Source: Clostridiales bacterium
GTDB taxonomy: Bacteria; Bacillota; Clostridia; Oscillospirales; Acutalibacteraceae
Length of the DNA stretch: 45,352 nt
NCBI GenBank assembly: GCA_012523185.1
Contig: JAAYIY010000004.1
Span: 1 to 45,352 of the forward strand
Direction: 5' to 3'
Shown: piece after piece, positions 31,795-40,942 of the stretch
Numbering within the stretch: the stretch's first letter is position 1
Layout of the letters: each line of letters opens with the position of its first letter
Made by a program: the position numbers and the translations under genes
The notes under the pieces: model-generated
What the model saw: the letters and a program-made list of their open reading frames with translations, nothing else
The model's database searches: none
Told to the model about the DNA's origin: nothing

Positions 31795-34242
31795 TTAATC
31801 TCTGTATTCTTCTATGATGTAAGACTCGAAAATATCTCCCTCGCGGATGTCGTTAAATTTGCTGAGGGATATGCCGCATTCATAGTTTGTGCCGACTTCC
31901 TTGACGTCCTCCTTAAAGCGGCGAAGTGAAGATATTTCATCGTCAGCCACAACAACTCCGTCGCGCACGACACGTATCTTTGAGTTTCTTGTGACCTTGC
32001 CGCTTTGAACATGGCACCCCGCGATATTGCCTATCGAAGATATCTTGACCACCTGGCGCACCTCTATGCGCCCTTGCTCCGCTTCGCGGAATTTCGGCGC
32101 GAGCATACCCTTGATTGCTGACTGGATTTCCTCAATGCAGTCGTAAATTATGCGGTACATACGCATTTCCACGCCGTCGCGGTCGGCGTTTGCCGCCGCC
32201 ACGGGGTCAGGACGAACATTGAACCCGATGATTATGGCGTTTGAGGCGTTGGCAAGCATAACATCATTTTCGTTGATTGCACCGACGCTTGCCTGAATGA
32301 CGCTAACCTTTACCTCGTCGTTTGAAAGCTTTTCAAGGCTTTGCTTGACAGCTTCGGCAGAACCCTGCACGTCGGCCTTGACAATGATGTTAAGATCCTT
32401 TAATTCGCCGGCCTGGAGAGAGTCAAAGAGATTGTCAAGAGTGACCTTTTCAAAGGACTTAAACTTGTCGTCTTTTGCCTGCTGCTTGCGCTTCTCGAGC
32501 AGCTCGCGCGCAGGACGCTCGTCTGAAACGGCGTCAAACGCGTCGCCCGCCAGCGGCACGTCGGTAAGCCCCGTTATCTCGACGGGGACACACGGACCGG
32601 CGCTTTCGACTTTTTCGCCCTTGTCGTCCGTCATGACGCGGACACGCCCCACGGAAAACCCCGCGACGACAATGTCGCCCGAATTCAATGTGCCGTTCTG
32701 CACAAGCAGCGTGGCGACAGGTCCTCTGCCCTTGTCAAGCTTTGCCTCTATGACTATTCCTTTTGCCGCCCTGTTGGGGTTTGCTTTTAATTCCTTCATC
32801 TCCGCGACAAGGAGAATAGACTCAAGGAGTGTGTCGATGTTCGTGCCGGTCAAAGCCGAAACAGGCACACATATTGTGTCGCCGCCCCACTCCTCGGGCA
32901 CAAGCTCATATTCCGTCAGCTGCTGCATTATCTTGTCCGCCGACGCGTCCTGCTTATCCATTTTGTTAATGGCAACAATGATTGTTACGCCCGCCGCTTT
33001 CGCGTGGCTGATGGCCTCGATTGTTTGCGGCATTATACCGTCGTCCGCGGCGACGACAAGAACGGCTATGTCAGTCGCCATGGCGCCCCTTGCGCGCATT
33101 GAAGTGAAAGCCGCGTGACCGGGTGTGTCGAGGAAGGTTATCCCCTGACCCTTTTGATTTATTCTGTAAGCGCCGATATGCTGAGTTATCCCGCCGGCCT
33201 CCGTCGATGTGACGGATGTGTGGCGTATGGCGTCAAGGATAGATGTTTTGCCGTGGTCAACGTGACCCATCACAACAACGACAGGGTCGCGCGTGTAAAG
33301 GTTTTTCTCGTCGTCTTCGCTGATGTCGATAATCCTGTCCTCAATGGATACGACAATTTTTCTCTCAACCCTTGCGCCAAGCTCTGTCGCGGCTATCTCG
33401 GCCGTGTCAAAGTCGATTATTTCATTGACAGTCGCCGGCTGACCAAGCTCAAGCAGCTTTTTGATGACTTCCGCGGCCGTTCTTTTTAACATTGCCGCAA
33501 GCTCCCCGACTGTCAGCTCATCCGGAACATGAATCACAAGCTGAGGCTTTTTGGCGCGTTCCGCCGCGATTCTGTTAAGCCTTTCGGCCTCTGTTTCCCT
33601 TCGGGACTGCCTTGTTCCGCCTCTCCTGCGGTATTGCTGTGACTTTTGTTTCAGCTTTTGCTTAGATATCAAGGTGTCGCTGTGAAGCGTTTTGTTGACC
33701 GGAGCGATTTTTTCATATCGCTCGTTGTATTTATCAAGCTCCACATTGCTTGCTCTTGTGTCAACTGTCATCGCGACGCCCTTTGTCCGCGATTGCGGCG
33801 CGGCGCCCGTGCCCTTTTTCTTTTTCGGCTGCGGCGGAATAACCACTTTGGGACGAGTCGGTTTTTGCTCATGAGCGCCCTTTTTCGCGCTCTCGCCGGA
33901 GGCTGGCGCTGTTTTTGACGCGGGTCTTGCCGCCGGCTTTGCCGCGGCTTTTGCCGTCGCTTCGGCTTTGCTTTTCGCCGCTTCTTTTTCCGCCGCTCTC
34001 TTTTTTTCCTGCTCTTTTTTCTTTTTCTCTTTATGCTCTTCACCGACGGCGAAATAATCGTCGAAGCTTTCGACCTCATTCTCCTGAGTAAAGGTCTCAA
34101 AAACAATGTCAAGCTCATTTACCTCAAGAGCCGCCATGTGTGTTTTAGCGTCTTGAAAATACTTGCCGAGAAGCTCGATTACCGCATTGCTTTTGACTCC
34201 AAAATCCTTAGCGACCTCGTGCACCCTATATTTACCTATCAT
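31795..34242 (-). CDS. infB: Translation initiation factor IF-2
   Basis: GTPase that brings initiator tRNA to the 30S subunit, 815 residues. An N-terminal IF2N domain (MIGKYRVHEVAKDFGVKS) is followed by a Lys/Ala/Glu-rich linker (about 65-155), a second IF2N motif (TVGELAAMLKRTAAEVIKKL), the G domain with GHVDHGKTSILDAI, DTPGHAAFTSMRARG and NKMDK, and domains II to IV. GGGAGG precedes the ATG. Its start overlaps the ylxQ stop by four bases (ATGA), so the two are translationally coupled. Confidence 0.98.
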   Translation of the reverse strand: MIGKYRVHEVAKDFGVKSNAVIELLGKYFQDAKTHMAALEVNELDIVFETFTQENEVESFDDYFAVGEEHKEKKKKEQEKKRAAEKEAAKSKAEATAKAAAKPAARPASKTAPASGESAKKGAHEQKPTRPKVVIPPQPKKKKGTGAAPQSRTKGVAMTVDTRASNVELDKYNERYEKIAPVNKTLHSDTLISKQKLKQKSQQYRRRGGTRQSRRETEAERLNRIAAERAKKPQLVIHVPDELTVGELAAMLKRTAAEVIKKLLELGQPATVNEIIDFDTAEIAATELGARVERKIVVSIEDRIIDISEDDEKNLYTRDPVVVVMGHVDHGKTSILDAIRHTSVTSTEAGGITQHIGAYRINQKGQGITFLDTPGHAAFTSMRARGAMATDIAVLVVAADDGIMPQTIEAISHAKAAGVTIIVAINKMDKQDASADKIMQQLTEYELVPEEWGGDTICVPVSALTGTNIDTLLESILLVAEMKELKANPNRAAKGIVIEAKLDKGRGPVATLLVQNGTLNSGDIVVAGFSVGRVRVMTDDKGEKVESAGPCVPVEITGLTDVPLAGDAFDAVSDERPARELLEKRKQQAKDDKFKSFEKVTLDNLFDSLQAGELKDLNIIVKADVQGSAEAVKQSLEKLSNDEVKVSVIQASVGAINENDVMLANASNAIIIGFNVRPDPVAAANADRDGVEMRMYRIIYDCIEEIQSAIKGMLAPKFREAEQGRIEVRQVVKISSIGNIAGCHVQSGKVTRNSKIRVVRDGVVVADDEISSLRRFKEDVKEVGTNYECGISLSKFNDIREGDIFESYIIEEYRD

Positions 34243-34568
34243 ACGGTGTTCCTCCCTGATTGAATGCGGTGAATCTCCGCGATTTTTTTAGCGAACCCCT
34301 CGTCGTAAGTCGTAAGGATCCCGGTGAAGCAGCCCGTGGCCGCGTTAATCTGGTCCATGGTATAGTCTGTTTCAAGAATCTCAACAGCATTGTTCCTTTC
34401 GGCGGCAGCCCTGATTATGTCTTTTTTTATCCTTTTAGAAGCGTCGCGGGCAAGAAGCGCAAGCTTTGCGTTGCCGTCCTTTACGGCCTTTACGCAAGTT
34501 TCATGTCCCCACGAAAGCCTTCCGGCCTTTTTGCACAAGCCGAGAAGCTGAAGAAGCTTGTCATCCAT
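34239..34568 (-). CDS. ylxQ: L7Ae-family ribosomal protein YlxQ
   Basis: Small RNA-binding protein of the L7Ae/L30e/S12e family, 109 residues. Visible parts are LLGLCKKAGRLSWGHETCVKAV, KLALLARDASKRIKKDI and the C-terminal GILTTYDEGFAKKI. Its place between rnpM and infB is standard in Firmicutes. The ATG at 34568 follows AAAGGGAAA; the frame is open upstream but only through rnpM. It overlaps rnpM by 8 bases and infB by 4. Confidence 0.93.
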   Translation of the reverse strand: MDDKLLQLLGLCKKAGRLSWGHETCVKAVKDGNAKLALLARDASKRIKKDIIRAAAERNNAVEILETDYTMDQINAATGCFTGILTTYDEGFAKKIAEIHRIQSGRNTV

Positions 34569-34830
34569 CTTGTGAAGTTTCCCTTTCAAGCGCATCGTAA
34601 ATTTCATTCGGCACAGCGCATTCAAACGCACGTTCGAGCCGCCTCGCCTTGCGTGCGGATTTTATACATTCGAGGCTGCGGCAGACGTAAGCGCCCCTGC
34701 CGGACTGCTTGCCCGTCAAGTCTATGGAAACGGCGCCGTCGGGCAGCTTCACCACGCGGACAAGCTCACGTTTCGGCTTCATCTCACCGCAACCTGTGCA
34801 TTTTCGCATCGGAACACGCTTTTGCCGCAT
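34561..34830 (-). CDS. rnpM: RNase P modulator RnpM (YlxR, DUF448)
   Basis: Small RNA-binding protein shown in Bacillus to bind RNase P RNA and reduce its activity. It has 89 residues: RKCTGCGEMKPKRELVRVVK, then TGKQSGRGAYVCRSLECI, the typical YlxR pattern with four cysteines. Two adjacent ATGs exist; AGGGTGA at 34835-34841 leaves only one base before the first, so I use the second. The RNase P RNA gene itself lies 2 kb away and is transcribed divergently from this operon. Confidence 0.93.
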   Translation of the reverse strand: MRQKRVPMRKCTGCGEMKPKRELVRVVKLPDGAVSIDLTGKQSGRGAYVCRSLECIKSARKARRLERAFECAVPNEIYDALERETSQDG

Positions 34831-34870
34831 CATATCACCCTGTCTGAAAAATGTTTTATATCATTAAAGG

Positions 34871-35950
34871 TTAAGTTATTTCGTCAAAGTTGATTGTCTG
34901 TTCTGTTATGCCGCTTTCAGGTCTTATGTCTATCTTCCACCCCGTGAGCTTTGCCGCGAGCCGCGCGTTTTGACCCTTGTTTCCGATGGCAAGCGAAAGC
35001 TGCGTGTCGGGCACTGTGACGGAGCAGGACCTTTCATCGCCTTCGTTTATATCAACGGCAATGACATCGGCGGGCTTCAGCGCCTCCGATATAAACTCCG
35101 CTTGATCCTCGCTGAACCGCACTATGTCTATCTTTTCGCCGCCGAGCATGTCAACAATCTTGCCGACTCTCGCGCCCCTCGGACCTATACACGCGCCCAC
35201 AGGGTCGACATTTTCATCGGAGCTGTAAACAGCCATCTTTGTGCGTGACCCCGCCTCGCGGGAGATTGCCCTGATCTCGACTGTGCCGTCATAAATTTCC
35301 GGCACCTCAGTTTCAAAAAGCCTTTTGACAAGGCCCGAATGTGTCCTTGAAAGTGTCGCCTTCGGGAACTTCCTGTCAAGATCCTTGACGTCGACGACAA
35401 AGACCTTTATGATGTCGCCCTCCTTGAAGGTTTCGTGCGGCATTTGCTCCGACTTCGGAAGAGTCTCTTCAAGCTTGCCAATCTCTATTGTGGCGTCGCC
35501 CGTTATCGGGTCAATGCGCTGCACCTTTACGGTTATTATTTCCTGAATACGGCTTTGGAACTCCTCGCGAAGCTGACCGTGCTCGGCTTCTCTGATTCCT
35601 TGGCGCAGCACATGCTTGCCCTTGTCGGCAGCTATGCGGCTTACGTCCTTTGTCTCAAGCGGGATTTCGATGATTTCACCCGGCAAAGCGCCGGTCTTGT
35701 ACTTTTGAGCGTGGTCAACTAAAATGTCGCTGACGGGGTCACTTATCTCTGACACGACATTCTTTCTTATATATACCTTCATGTCTTTTTTTTCGTGATT
35801 GATTTCACAAAAAACCATGTCTTCCTTGTTGTCGTAATCTTTTTTGACAGCCGTGATAATAGCCTTTTGTATGCCATCGCACAGCGCCTCCATTTTGAGG
35901 CCTTTTTCCTTAGATAAAAGCCTTAACGCGTCAAAAAATTCTGAATTCAT
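34871..35950 (-). CDS. nusA: Transcription termination/antitermination protein NusA
   Basis: RNA polymerase-binding factor for pausing, termination and antitermination, 359 residues, the Firmicutes length without the C-terminal acidic repeats. The N-terminal polymerase-binding domain (MNSEFFDALRLLSKEKGL) is followed by an S1 domain (about 135-200), a KH domain with CIGPRGARVGKIVDMLGG and a second KH domain with LAIGNKGQNARLAAKL. AGGGTGA precedes the ATG. It is separated from rimP by 151 bases, in which I see no clear terminator. Confidence 0.97.
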   Translation of the reverse strand: MNSEFFDALRLLSKEKGLKMEALCDGIQKAIITAVKKDYDNKEDMVFCEINHEKKDMKVYIRKNVVSEISDPVSDILVDHAQKYKTGALPGEIIEIPLETKDVSRIAADKGKHVLRQGIREAEHGQLREEFQSRIQEIITVKVQRIDPITGDATIEIGKLEETLPKSEQMPHETFKEGDIIKVFVVDVKDLDRKFPKATLSRTHSGLVKRLFETEVPEIYDGTVEIRAISREAGSRTKMAVYSSDENVDPVGACIGPRGARVGKIVDMLGGEKIDIVRFSEDQAEFISEALKPADVIAVDINEGDERSCSVTVPDTQLSLAIGNKGQNARLAAKLTGWKIDIRPESGITEQTINFDEIT

Positions 35951-36101
35951 TTTATATAGTCACCCTCCCGAGTTTTTCAATTGTTCTTTGAGAATCCGCG
36001 CGGGAATTAGGCAGCGCATATTCCGTGCCGATTAAAATAAAACGCGCAAATTCCGCCGTAAAGGTTTGCCGCCCGAAATGGGCGACGAAGCCCAAAACAG
36101 A

Positions 36102-36584
36102 TTAAGCGTCGAAGTCGTCAAGCCTTATAAAAGCCGATTCCTTTTTCTTAAAACACAAAACAGCGCCGCAGTCAAGCCTGACTGATATCGCGCCGTCGTC
36201 ATAGCTTTCAAGGATTCCGTTGAAATCGCGCCTCCCCTCGTCGTCGGGGCGTATCATCCGCAGCTTTATCTTTTTGCCGACGCATGCTGTAAAATGCCTC
36301 GGCTTTGTAAGCTCTCTCTCAATGCCCGGCGATGAGACCTCAAGGCAATAGCTCTGCTCAATGGGGTCGCTGTCGTCAAGCGGGCCGTCGATTGCCCTGC
36401 TGAAAGCCTCGCAGTCCTGAATGCCGACTCCGCCGTCCTTGTCGATGAATATACGCAGATACCACGACGCGCCTTCCTTGAGAAAGCAGACATCCCACAG
36501 CCGCAGCCCCAAAGACTCCGCTATCGGCTCGGCAATGGCGCTCACCGCGGCGGCGGTGCTGCCGCCCTTACTTTTTGACGCCAA
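36102..36584 (-). CDS. rimP: Ribosome maturation factor RimP
   Basis: Factor for 30S subunit assembly, 160 residues. Typical parts are LGLRLWDVCFLKEGASWYLRIFIDKDGGVGIQDCEAFSRAI, here read in pieces (WYLRIFIDKDGGVG, CEAFSRAIDGPLDD), YCLEVSSPGIERELTKP, and a C-terminal SH3-like part. It uses TTG at 36584 behind AGGGGGCG; no ATG is available nearby. First gene of the ribosome-maturation operon, with a leader hairpin and promoter upstream. Confidence 0.93.
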   Translation of the reverse strand: MASKSKGGSTAAAVSAIAEPIAESLGLRLWDVCFLKEGASWYLRIFIDKDGGVGIQDCEAFSRAIDGPLDDSDPIEQSYCLEVSSPGIERELTKPRHFTACVGKKIKLRMIRPDDEGRRDFNGILESYDDGAISVRLDCGAVLCFKKKESAFIRLDDFDA

Positions 36585-36638
36585 TAAAGACGCGCCCCCT
36601 TTTTTCTAATTATCAATAATGTTTTCAACACAAAGTAA

Positions 36639-36658
36639 AGAGCGGGTTGCCCCACTCT
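36639..36658 (-). promoter_or_regulatory. Leader hairpin of the rimP operon
   Basis: On the minus strand AGAGTGGG and CCCGCTCT pair over eight bases around a GCAA tetraloop, followed by TTTACTTTG. It lies in the transcribed leader about 55 bases before the rimP start. A GNRA-looped hairpin with a partial T run could act as an attenuator on which NusA, encoded in the operon, may act; that link is inference. Confidence 0.55.
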
Positions 36659-36712
36659 CACACATCCCGCATAAAACACGGAGATGATTAACATTCAGCT
36701 CACTTGCGGTAT

Positions 36713-36741
36713 ATTTTATCACATATCATTATAAATATCAA
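36713..36741 (-). promoter_or_regulatory. Promoter of the rimP-nusA-infB operon
   Basis: On the minus strand TTGATA (36736-36741) and TAAAAT (36713-36718) with 17 bases between, about 130 bases before the rimP start. Confidence 0.65.
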
Positions 36742-36823
36742 GCCTTTTAAAAACTTTTATTACGTTTGCCGCCTTTTACTTTAAACTGTTAGATTTTTTC
36801 ATCAGCTTTTATTTAACGAATGT

Positions 36824-36852
36824 TTGACATACGATATGAAATGCATTAAAAT
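36824..36852 (+). promoter_or_regulatory. Promoter of rnpB
   Basis: A perfect TTGACA (36824-36829), a 17-base spacer and TAAAAT (36847-36852). The predicted start falls at the first base of the RNase P RNA helix. Confidence 0.8.
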
Positions 36853-36858
36853 AGTTTA

Positions 36859-37209
36859 GCGAGCAGACCGGGCAGTCGCAGGTATCAAAGCATACGTGAG
36901 GAAAGTCCGGGCTCCACAGAGCAGGATAACGGCTAACGGCCGCCGAGGGCGACCTTAGGGAAAGTGCAACAGAGATATACCGCCCGCATTTGCGGGTAAG
37001 GGTGGAAAGGCGAGGTAAGAGCTCACCGGCGCGCGGGAGACCGCGCGGCCCTGCAAACCCTATTCGGAGCAACATCGACAGCGGAAAAGGCGAAAGCCTT
37101 TGCGCCTGCTCGGCGTATTCCGCGAAGGATGGCTAAAGCGCGTCGGCAACGGCGCGCGTAGAAAGATGATTGCCTTAAATGACAGAACCCGGCTTACAGG
37201 TCTGCTCGC
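36859..37209 (+). ncRNA. rnpB: RNase P RNA
   Basis: Catalytic RNA that trims tRNA 5' ends, about 351 bases. The closing helix P1 pairs GCGAGCAGACC at the start with GGTCTGCTCGC at the end. Universally conserved stretches are visible: GAGGAAAGTCCGGGCTCC near the 5' end and GACAGAACCCGGCTTAC near the 3' end, with AGGGTGGAAAGGCGAGGTAA and CCTGCAAACCC in between. The helix plan appears to be the ancestral A type, as judged from these blocks only. No clear terminator follows before the next gene. Confidence 0.95.
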
Positions 37210-37242
37210 GCAAAAATTTAAATCATAAGGACAAATTCATTC

Positions 37243-38292
37243 ATGAGCAAAGCAAAATACATTTTTTCACGGCTCAAAAAGATGGACATCTCGTCAATGC
37301 TGCGGCTTGCGGCGAAGGTCTCCGAAAGAAGCGGCAAAAACAAGGCTGCCGTTTTGCTTGACATGTGCCTTTGCGGGCTGATTTATCAGGCCGGATACAC
37401 TGACTATGAGCTTTTCGCGATGGAGAGGGCAAGCTCCGCTCAAAGAAAAACATATGTCACAAGAGGGATAAACGACAAGCTTGTCAAACGCTTCAACGAC
37501 GCGGGAAGCCTTCATTTTTTTATTAACAAAGACGAGTTCAACGAAACCTTTGCCGATTTCATACACAGGGATTGGATGAGAGTGGGCGGCGTTTCCGGCG
37601 GGGAGACGGACGAGCGGGAGCAAGTCGAAAAGCTTGCCCGTTTTTGCCGCGGCAAAGACGAGATAGTCGCGAAGCCGCGCGACGCCATGTGTGGCAAGGG
37701 CATCGAAATAATAAGCCCCGCCGATTTTGACGGAGCAGCAAGCCTTTATAAGCATCTGCTGCGCATATCCGCGTACATTGTTGAGGAAAAGATTGTGCAG
37801 CACCCGGTGATGGACACTCTTTATCCCGGCAGCGTTAACACCTTGCGCGTTGTCACAATCAACAACGGCGGAGACGTCAGCGTCGTCGTGTCGCTTTGCC
37901 GCGTCGGAAACGGCGGCAGGGTTGACAACTTCTTAAACGGCGGCATGGTGACGAGAGTTTGCTCCGAAACAGGCAAGCTGCTGTACGACGCCGTCGACTC
38001 AAAAAACAACGTCTATGAAAAGCACCCCATAACGGGGACAGTTTTCAAAGGATTTCAGGTACCCATGTGGGACGAGTGCAAAAAGATGGCCCGCGAAGCG
38101 GCCGCCGTTCTTTTGCGGGTCGGTTATGTCGGGTGGGATATTGCCGTCACGCCGAGCGGCCCCGCGCTTGTCGAGGGCAACGAATTCCCGGGTCACTGCC
38201 TTTACCAGCTTCCGCCCCACACCCCTGACAATTACGGGATTTTGCCGCTGTTTGAAAAGGCGGCGGGCGGCAGGATAAAGCGTTCACGATAA
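37243..38292 (+). CDS. Sugar-transfer-associated ATP-grasp protein
   Basis: ATP-grasp enzyme of 349 residues in the family often found in exopolysaccharide clusters, thought to ligate an acid to an amine or amino sugar. Recognisable parts are VAKPRDAMCGKGIEI (ATP loop), GSVNTLRVVTI, GGRVDNFLNGGMV and VGWDIAVTPSGPALVEGNEFPG with the metal-binding Glu and Asn. AAGGA lies 11 bases before the ATG. Here it stands next to rnpB, with no glycosyltransferase nearby, so its substrate cannot be guessed from context. It may be co-transcribed with the RNase P RNA promoter or have an unseen promoter. Confidence 0.85.
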   Translation: MSKAKYIFSRLKKMDISSMLRLAAKVSERSGKNKAAVLLDMCLCGLIYQAGYTDYELFAMERASSAQRKTYVTRGINDKLVKRFNDAGSLHFFINKDEFNETFADFIHRDWMRVGGVSGGETDEREQVEKLARFCRGKDEIVAKPRDAMCGKGIEIISPADFDGAASLYKHLLRISAYIVEEKIVQHPVMDTLYPGSVNTLRVVTINNGGDVSVVVSLCRVGNGGRVDNFLNGGMVTRVCSETGKLLYDAVDSKNNVYEKHPITGTVFKGFQVPMWDECKKMAREAAAVLLRVGYVGWDIAVTPSGPALVEGNEFPGHCLYQLPPHTPDNYGILPLFEKAAGGRIKRSR

Positions 38293-38357
38293 AGATTAAA
38301 CGTATAAAACCGAACACGATAAGCCCGTTGACCATATTATATTAACGGGTGATAAAT

Positions 38358-38705
38358 ATGATAAAAGAAACAATAAGCGCAATATGCCTTTTGCTTGTGT
38401 TTTTAAGCCTTGTCGCATTGGCATACTATATTATCCTCAAGATACTGCGTCCCAAAAAAAGCGGCAAATATATTGTGGTGATTTCCGCGGACGACAGCTC
38501 CGACGATGCCGCCGACAGGCTTTGCTCCGAATATATGCGCCTTGAGATGCTGGGCGAGATTTCTTTCGGAAACGTCGTTTTGCTTGACTTTGGAATGTCT
38601 TATGACGAGAGGCGCCGCTGTGAGGAGCTTTGCAGGGAGACAAAAAATGTCTATGTATGCGAGCTGCGAGAGCTTGAGGCTTTGACTGAAAAGCTCATTG
38701 TGTGA
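38358..38705 (+). CDS. Small single-span membrane protein of unknown function
   Basis: 115 residues with one N-terminal hydrophobic helix (about 7-28, ICLLLVFLSLVALAYYIILK), then a basic RPKKSGK and a small acidic alpha/beta domain (YIVVISADDSSDDAADRLCSEYM and a second half ending in ELEALTEKLIV), so the soluble part faces the cytoplasm. I see no known motif. The ATG at 38358 follows GGGTGAT; a GTG three codons earlier is possible. It sits 65 bases after the ATP-grasp gene and 26 bases before recD2. Confidence 0.75.
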   Translation: MIKETISAICLLLVFLSLVALAYYIILKILRPKKSGKYIVVISADDSSDDAADRLCSEYMRLEMLGEISFGNVVLLDFGMSYDERRRCEELCRETKNVYVCELRELEALTEKLIV

Positions 38706-38731
38706 TTGATTAAAATATTTGCGGGTATAAA

Positions 38732-40942
38732 ATGCAGGAAAATGAAAAAGACAAAACAGAAGAGTTGCGGGGCGGAGTCGAAGGGATAACCTTCCGCAAA
38801 GAGGACACAGGCTTTACCGTGCTGGAGCTTAACAGCGGCGGTGAGCTTGTTACTGTTGTGGGCGTTTTTTCGCAGATAAACGAGGGCGAGGAAGTTTGCC
38901 TAAAGGGTCACTGGGACTTTCACAGGACGTTTGGGCGGCAGTTTCGCGCCGAGCTTTGCGAGTGGAAGCTTCCCTCGACGGCGGGCGATCTTCTCAAATA
39001 CCTTTCCTCCGGCGTGATAAAAGGAGTGGGTCCGTCAACAGCGCTGAAGATTGTCGAGAAATTCGGCGACGAGTCGTTTGAAGTGCTTGAAAACGAGCCG
39101 CGGCGCTTGGCAAGAATTAGGGGAATATCTCTTGCGAAGGCGGAGGCGATATCCGCGCGCTTTAAGGAGCAGTTCGCCGCGCGTGAAGTCATGATTTCGC
39201 TTGAGCGTTTCGGCATGACGGCTTCGGAATGCCTAAAGGCATTTAAGCTTTTCGGGCGTGACGCCTCCGAAACAATAAAGCTTAACCCATACATACTTTG
39301 CGGCGAAAGTGTCGGCATAGGCTTTGAAAGGGCGGACGCAATTGCCGCCGCAATGCCAGAAAGACCGGACAACATCTTCAGGACAATGGCCGGCATCGTC
39401 CACATCATAAGGCATAACCTTTCAAACGGCCACACATGCGTCCCGAGGGAAAAGATTTATGAGCCGAGCCTTGCGCTGACGGGAGTCGGAAAGGCGGAGG
39501 CGGACGAGGCTATAGAGCAGCTCGTTTCGGGAAAGCGGCTTATATCGTCGAAGCTTGAAGGCAGGGAGTTTCTCTTTTTGCCGCACATTTTTAACGCGGA
39601 AAAGGACGCGGCGGATCATATAAAAGCAATATTGCGGTTTCCGCCGCCGACAATGAGTACACTGGACGAGGAAATAAAGCTTGCGGAAAAGAAAAACAAC
39701 ATAGTTTATGAAGAAAAACAGCGCCTTGCAGTCAAAACCGCTGTCGAAAAAGGCTTGCTCATTCTCACCGGCGGCCCGGGAACCGGAAAAACGACGGCTT
39801 TGAAAGGCATCATCAGTCTGTTTGAGCAGCAGGGTCTTGATATAGCGCTTGCGGCGCCCACAGGCAGGGCGGCAAAGCGCATGAGCGACGTCACGGGCAG
39901 GGAAGCAAAGACGATTCATCGGTTTCTTGAAGTCGAATGGGATGAAAGCGACAGACCTGTTTTTCAGAGAAACGAGCGCAACCCGATTGAAGCGAACGCC
40001 GTCATATTGGACGAGCTTTCGATGGTCGATATATATGTTTTTTCGAGCTTGCTGAAGGCGCTTCCGATAGGCTGCCGCCTTGTGATGGTCGGCGATTCAG
40101 ACCAGCTGCCGCCTGTCGGCGCGGGCAATGTGCTTGCCGACATGATAAGCTCCGGGCTTCTTCCCACGGTTCAGCTGACAGAGGTTTTCAGGCAGTCGAT
40201 GGAAAGCCTTATTGTCTCAAACGCGCACAGCATTGTCAGGGGCGAAATGCCCGAGCTTAACGTCAAGGACAGGGATTTCTTTTTTATGGAGCGGGAGGTT
40301 TGCGACACGGCGGAAACAATCGCCGAGCTTTGCTCAAGCCGCCTGCCTAAGGCATATGGATATTCTTCGCTCGACGACATACAGGTGCTTTGCCCGTCGC
40401 GAAAGGGCGGAGCGGGCACTGCCTGCATCAACCGCGCTTTGCAGGAGCGGCTCAACCCGCGCGGCGCATCCAAAAAGGAGGCGGACATAAGAGGCACGCT
40501 GTTCCGCGAGGGCGACAAAGTCATGCAGATCAAAAACAATTACAACATATGCTGGGAAAAGGAAAACGAAAGCGGGACAGGTGTCTTTAACGGCGATATA
40601 GGCATACTCAAAGCGATTGACACAAAAAAAGGTATGCTTGTTGTGGATTTTGACGGACGAGTCGCCGATTATCCGCTTGAATCTGCGCTTGAGCTTGAGC
40701 TTGCATATGCCATAACAGTCCACAAAAGCCAGGGCAACGAATTTGAGGCCGTAATAATGTCCGCAGTAGGAGTTGCTCGGCAGCTTTTATACAGAAACCT
40801 CCTTTACACGGCTGTTACAAGGGCAAGGAGCATGATGATAATCGTTGGCTGCCGCGGGCAGATTTCGGCCATGACAAAAAACGACAAAAAATCAAAAAGA
40901 TATTCGGCGCTGAAAAGCTTTTTAACAGAACAATATGAGTGA
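38732..40942 (+). CDS. recD2: RecD2-type ATP-dependent DNA helicase
   Basis: Superfamily 1B 5'-3' helicase that acts without RecBC, 736 residues. The N-terminal OB-like domain (GGVEGITFRKEDTGFTVLEL) is followed by helix-hairpin-helix repeats (YLSSGVIKGVGPSTA, LARIRGISLAKAEAI), then Walker A GGPGTGKTT near residue 347, DELSMVD (Walker B), VGDSDQLPPVGAG, LTEVFRQ, and motifs V and VI (ITVHKSQGNEF, LYTAVTRAR). The ribosome site (GCGGGTAT) is weak. It overlaps comFC by 8 bases. Confidence 0.96.
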   Translation: MQENEKDKTEELRGGVEGITFRKEDTGFTVLELNSGGELVTVVGVFSQINEGEEVCLKGHWDFHRTFGRQFRAELCEWKLPSTAGDLLKYLSSGVIKGVGPSTALKIVEKFGDESFEVLENEPRRLARIRGISLAKAEAISARFKEQFAAREVMISLERFGMTASECLKAFKLFGRDASETIKLNPYILCGESVGIGFERADAIAAAMPERPDNIFRTMAGIVHIIRHNLSNGHTCVPREKIYEPSLALTGVGKAEADEAIEQLVSGKRLISSKLEGREFLFLPHIFNAEKDAADHIKAILRFPPPTMSTLDEEIKLAEKKNNIVYEEKQRLAVKTAVEKGLLILTGGPGTGKTTALKGIISLFEQQGLDIALAAPTGRAAKRMSDVTGREAKTIHRFLEVEWDESDRPVFQRNERNPIEANAVILDELSMVDIYVFSSLLKALPIGCRLVMVGDSDQLPPVGAGNVLADMISSGLLPTVQLTEVFRQSMESLIVSNAHSIVRGEMPELNVKDRDFFFMEREVCDTAETIAELCSSRLPKAYGYSSLDDIQVLCPSRKGGAGTACINRALQERLNPRGASKKEADIRGTLFREGDKVMQIKNNYNICWEKENESGTGVFNGDIGILKAIDTKKGMLVVDFDGRVADYPLESALELELAYAITVHKSQGNEFEAVIMSAVGVARQLLYRNLLYTAVTRARSMMIIVGCRGQISAMTKNDKKSKRYSALKSFLTEQYE

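Noticed and set aside
32297-33118. 273-codon open frame antisense to infB
   Set aside because: Ser/Thr/Ala-rich shadow of the conserved IF-2 G domain, without a start site or motif.
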